Source of the DNA: Candidatus Bathyarchaeota archaeon
GTDB lineage: Archaea; Thermoproteota; Bathyarchaeia; Bathyarchaeales; UBA233
NCBI GenBank assembly: GCA_023488835.1
Contig: JAMDCS010000067.1
Location: 1-5,369, forward strand
Length of the DNA stretch: 5,369 nucleotides
Direction of reading: 5' to 3'
The position numbers and the translations under genes were made by a program. Positions 5,368 to 5,369 of this stretch are shown piece after piece. The notes below the pieces were generated by a model. That model had not been told where the DNA came from. It saw nothing but the letters and a program-made list of their open reading frames with translations, and ran no database searches. Each line of letters opens with the position of its first letter. Positions within the stretch are counted from its first letter, which is position 1.

Positions 5368-5369
5368 TT

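Noticed and set aside
1..5369. CRISPR arrays, tRNA/rRNA genes, insertion sequences, attachment sites
   Set aside because: No regularly spaced repeats, cloverleaf-like sequence, transposase or terminal inverted repeats were seen on either strand.

Overview
The window looks archaeal. It holds an archaeal-type mevalonate kinase, an archaeal enolase followed directly by ribosomal protein uS2, the first codons of a MEMO-family gene, AT-rich TATA-like promoters and the start of an archaeal winged-helix regulator. The enolase / S2 / MEMO neighbourhood is common in archaea. A TACK-type archaeon, perhaps Bathyarchaeia-like, is my inference from protein texture, not a demonstrated placement.

Layout. 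(1) Positions 1-106, minus strand: N-terminus of a winged-helix regulator that runs off the left edge and is interrupted beside an A7 run. (2) Positions 107-197: divergent control region with overlapping palindromes and a 20-bp-spaced direct repeat, a candidate operator. (3) Positions 198-2005, plus strand: a tight three-gene set of an 81-aa soluble protein, a 67-aa two-helix membrane protein whose start overlaps the previous stop (ATGA), and a 448-aa membrane-anchored alpha/beta hydrolase. A hairpin plus T-run follows. (4) Positions 2048-2986, minus strand: mevalonate kinase, convergent with the hydrolase. (5) Positions 2998-3153: a possible 51-aa charged protein. (6) Positions 3171-4533: promoter and enolase gene, which reads intact only if one A is restored at 3931-3933. 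(7) Positions 4551 to about 5258: S2 with an acidic N-terminal extension. (8) Positions 5255-5369: the strand flips at a CATATG palindrome, and the remaining sequence is the start of a MEMO gene read backwards. Just upstream of that start, on the same reversed strand, is a plausible missing 3' end of S2.

Functionally, the right half is housekeeping: glycolysis/gluconeogenesis, ribosome and isoprenoid (archaeal lipid) synthesis. The left half is an accessory, probably locally regulated membrane-associated module of unknown substrate, and is the most likely place for something undescribed. The three anomalies (two one-base losses in A-runs and one inverted fold-back junction at the right end) are best explained as sequencing or assembly defects, though the sequence alone cannot exclude real mutations.
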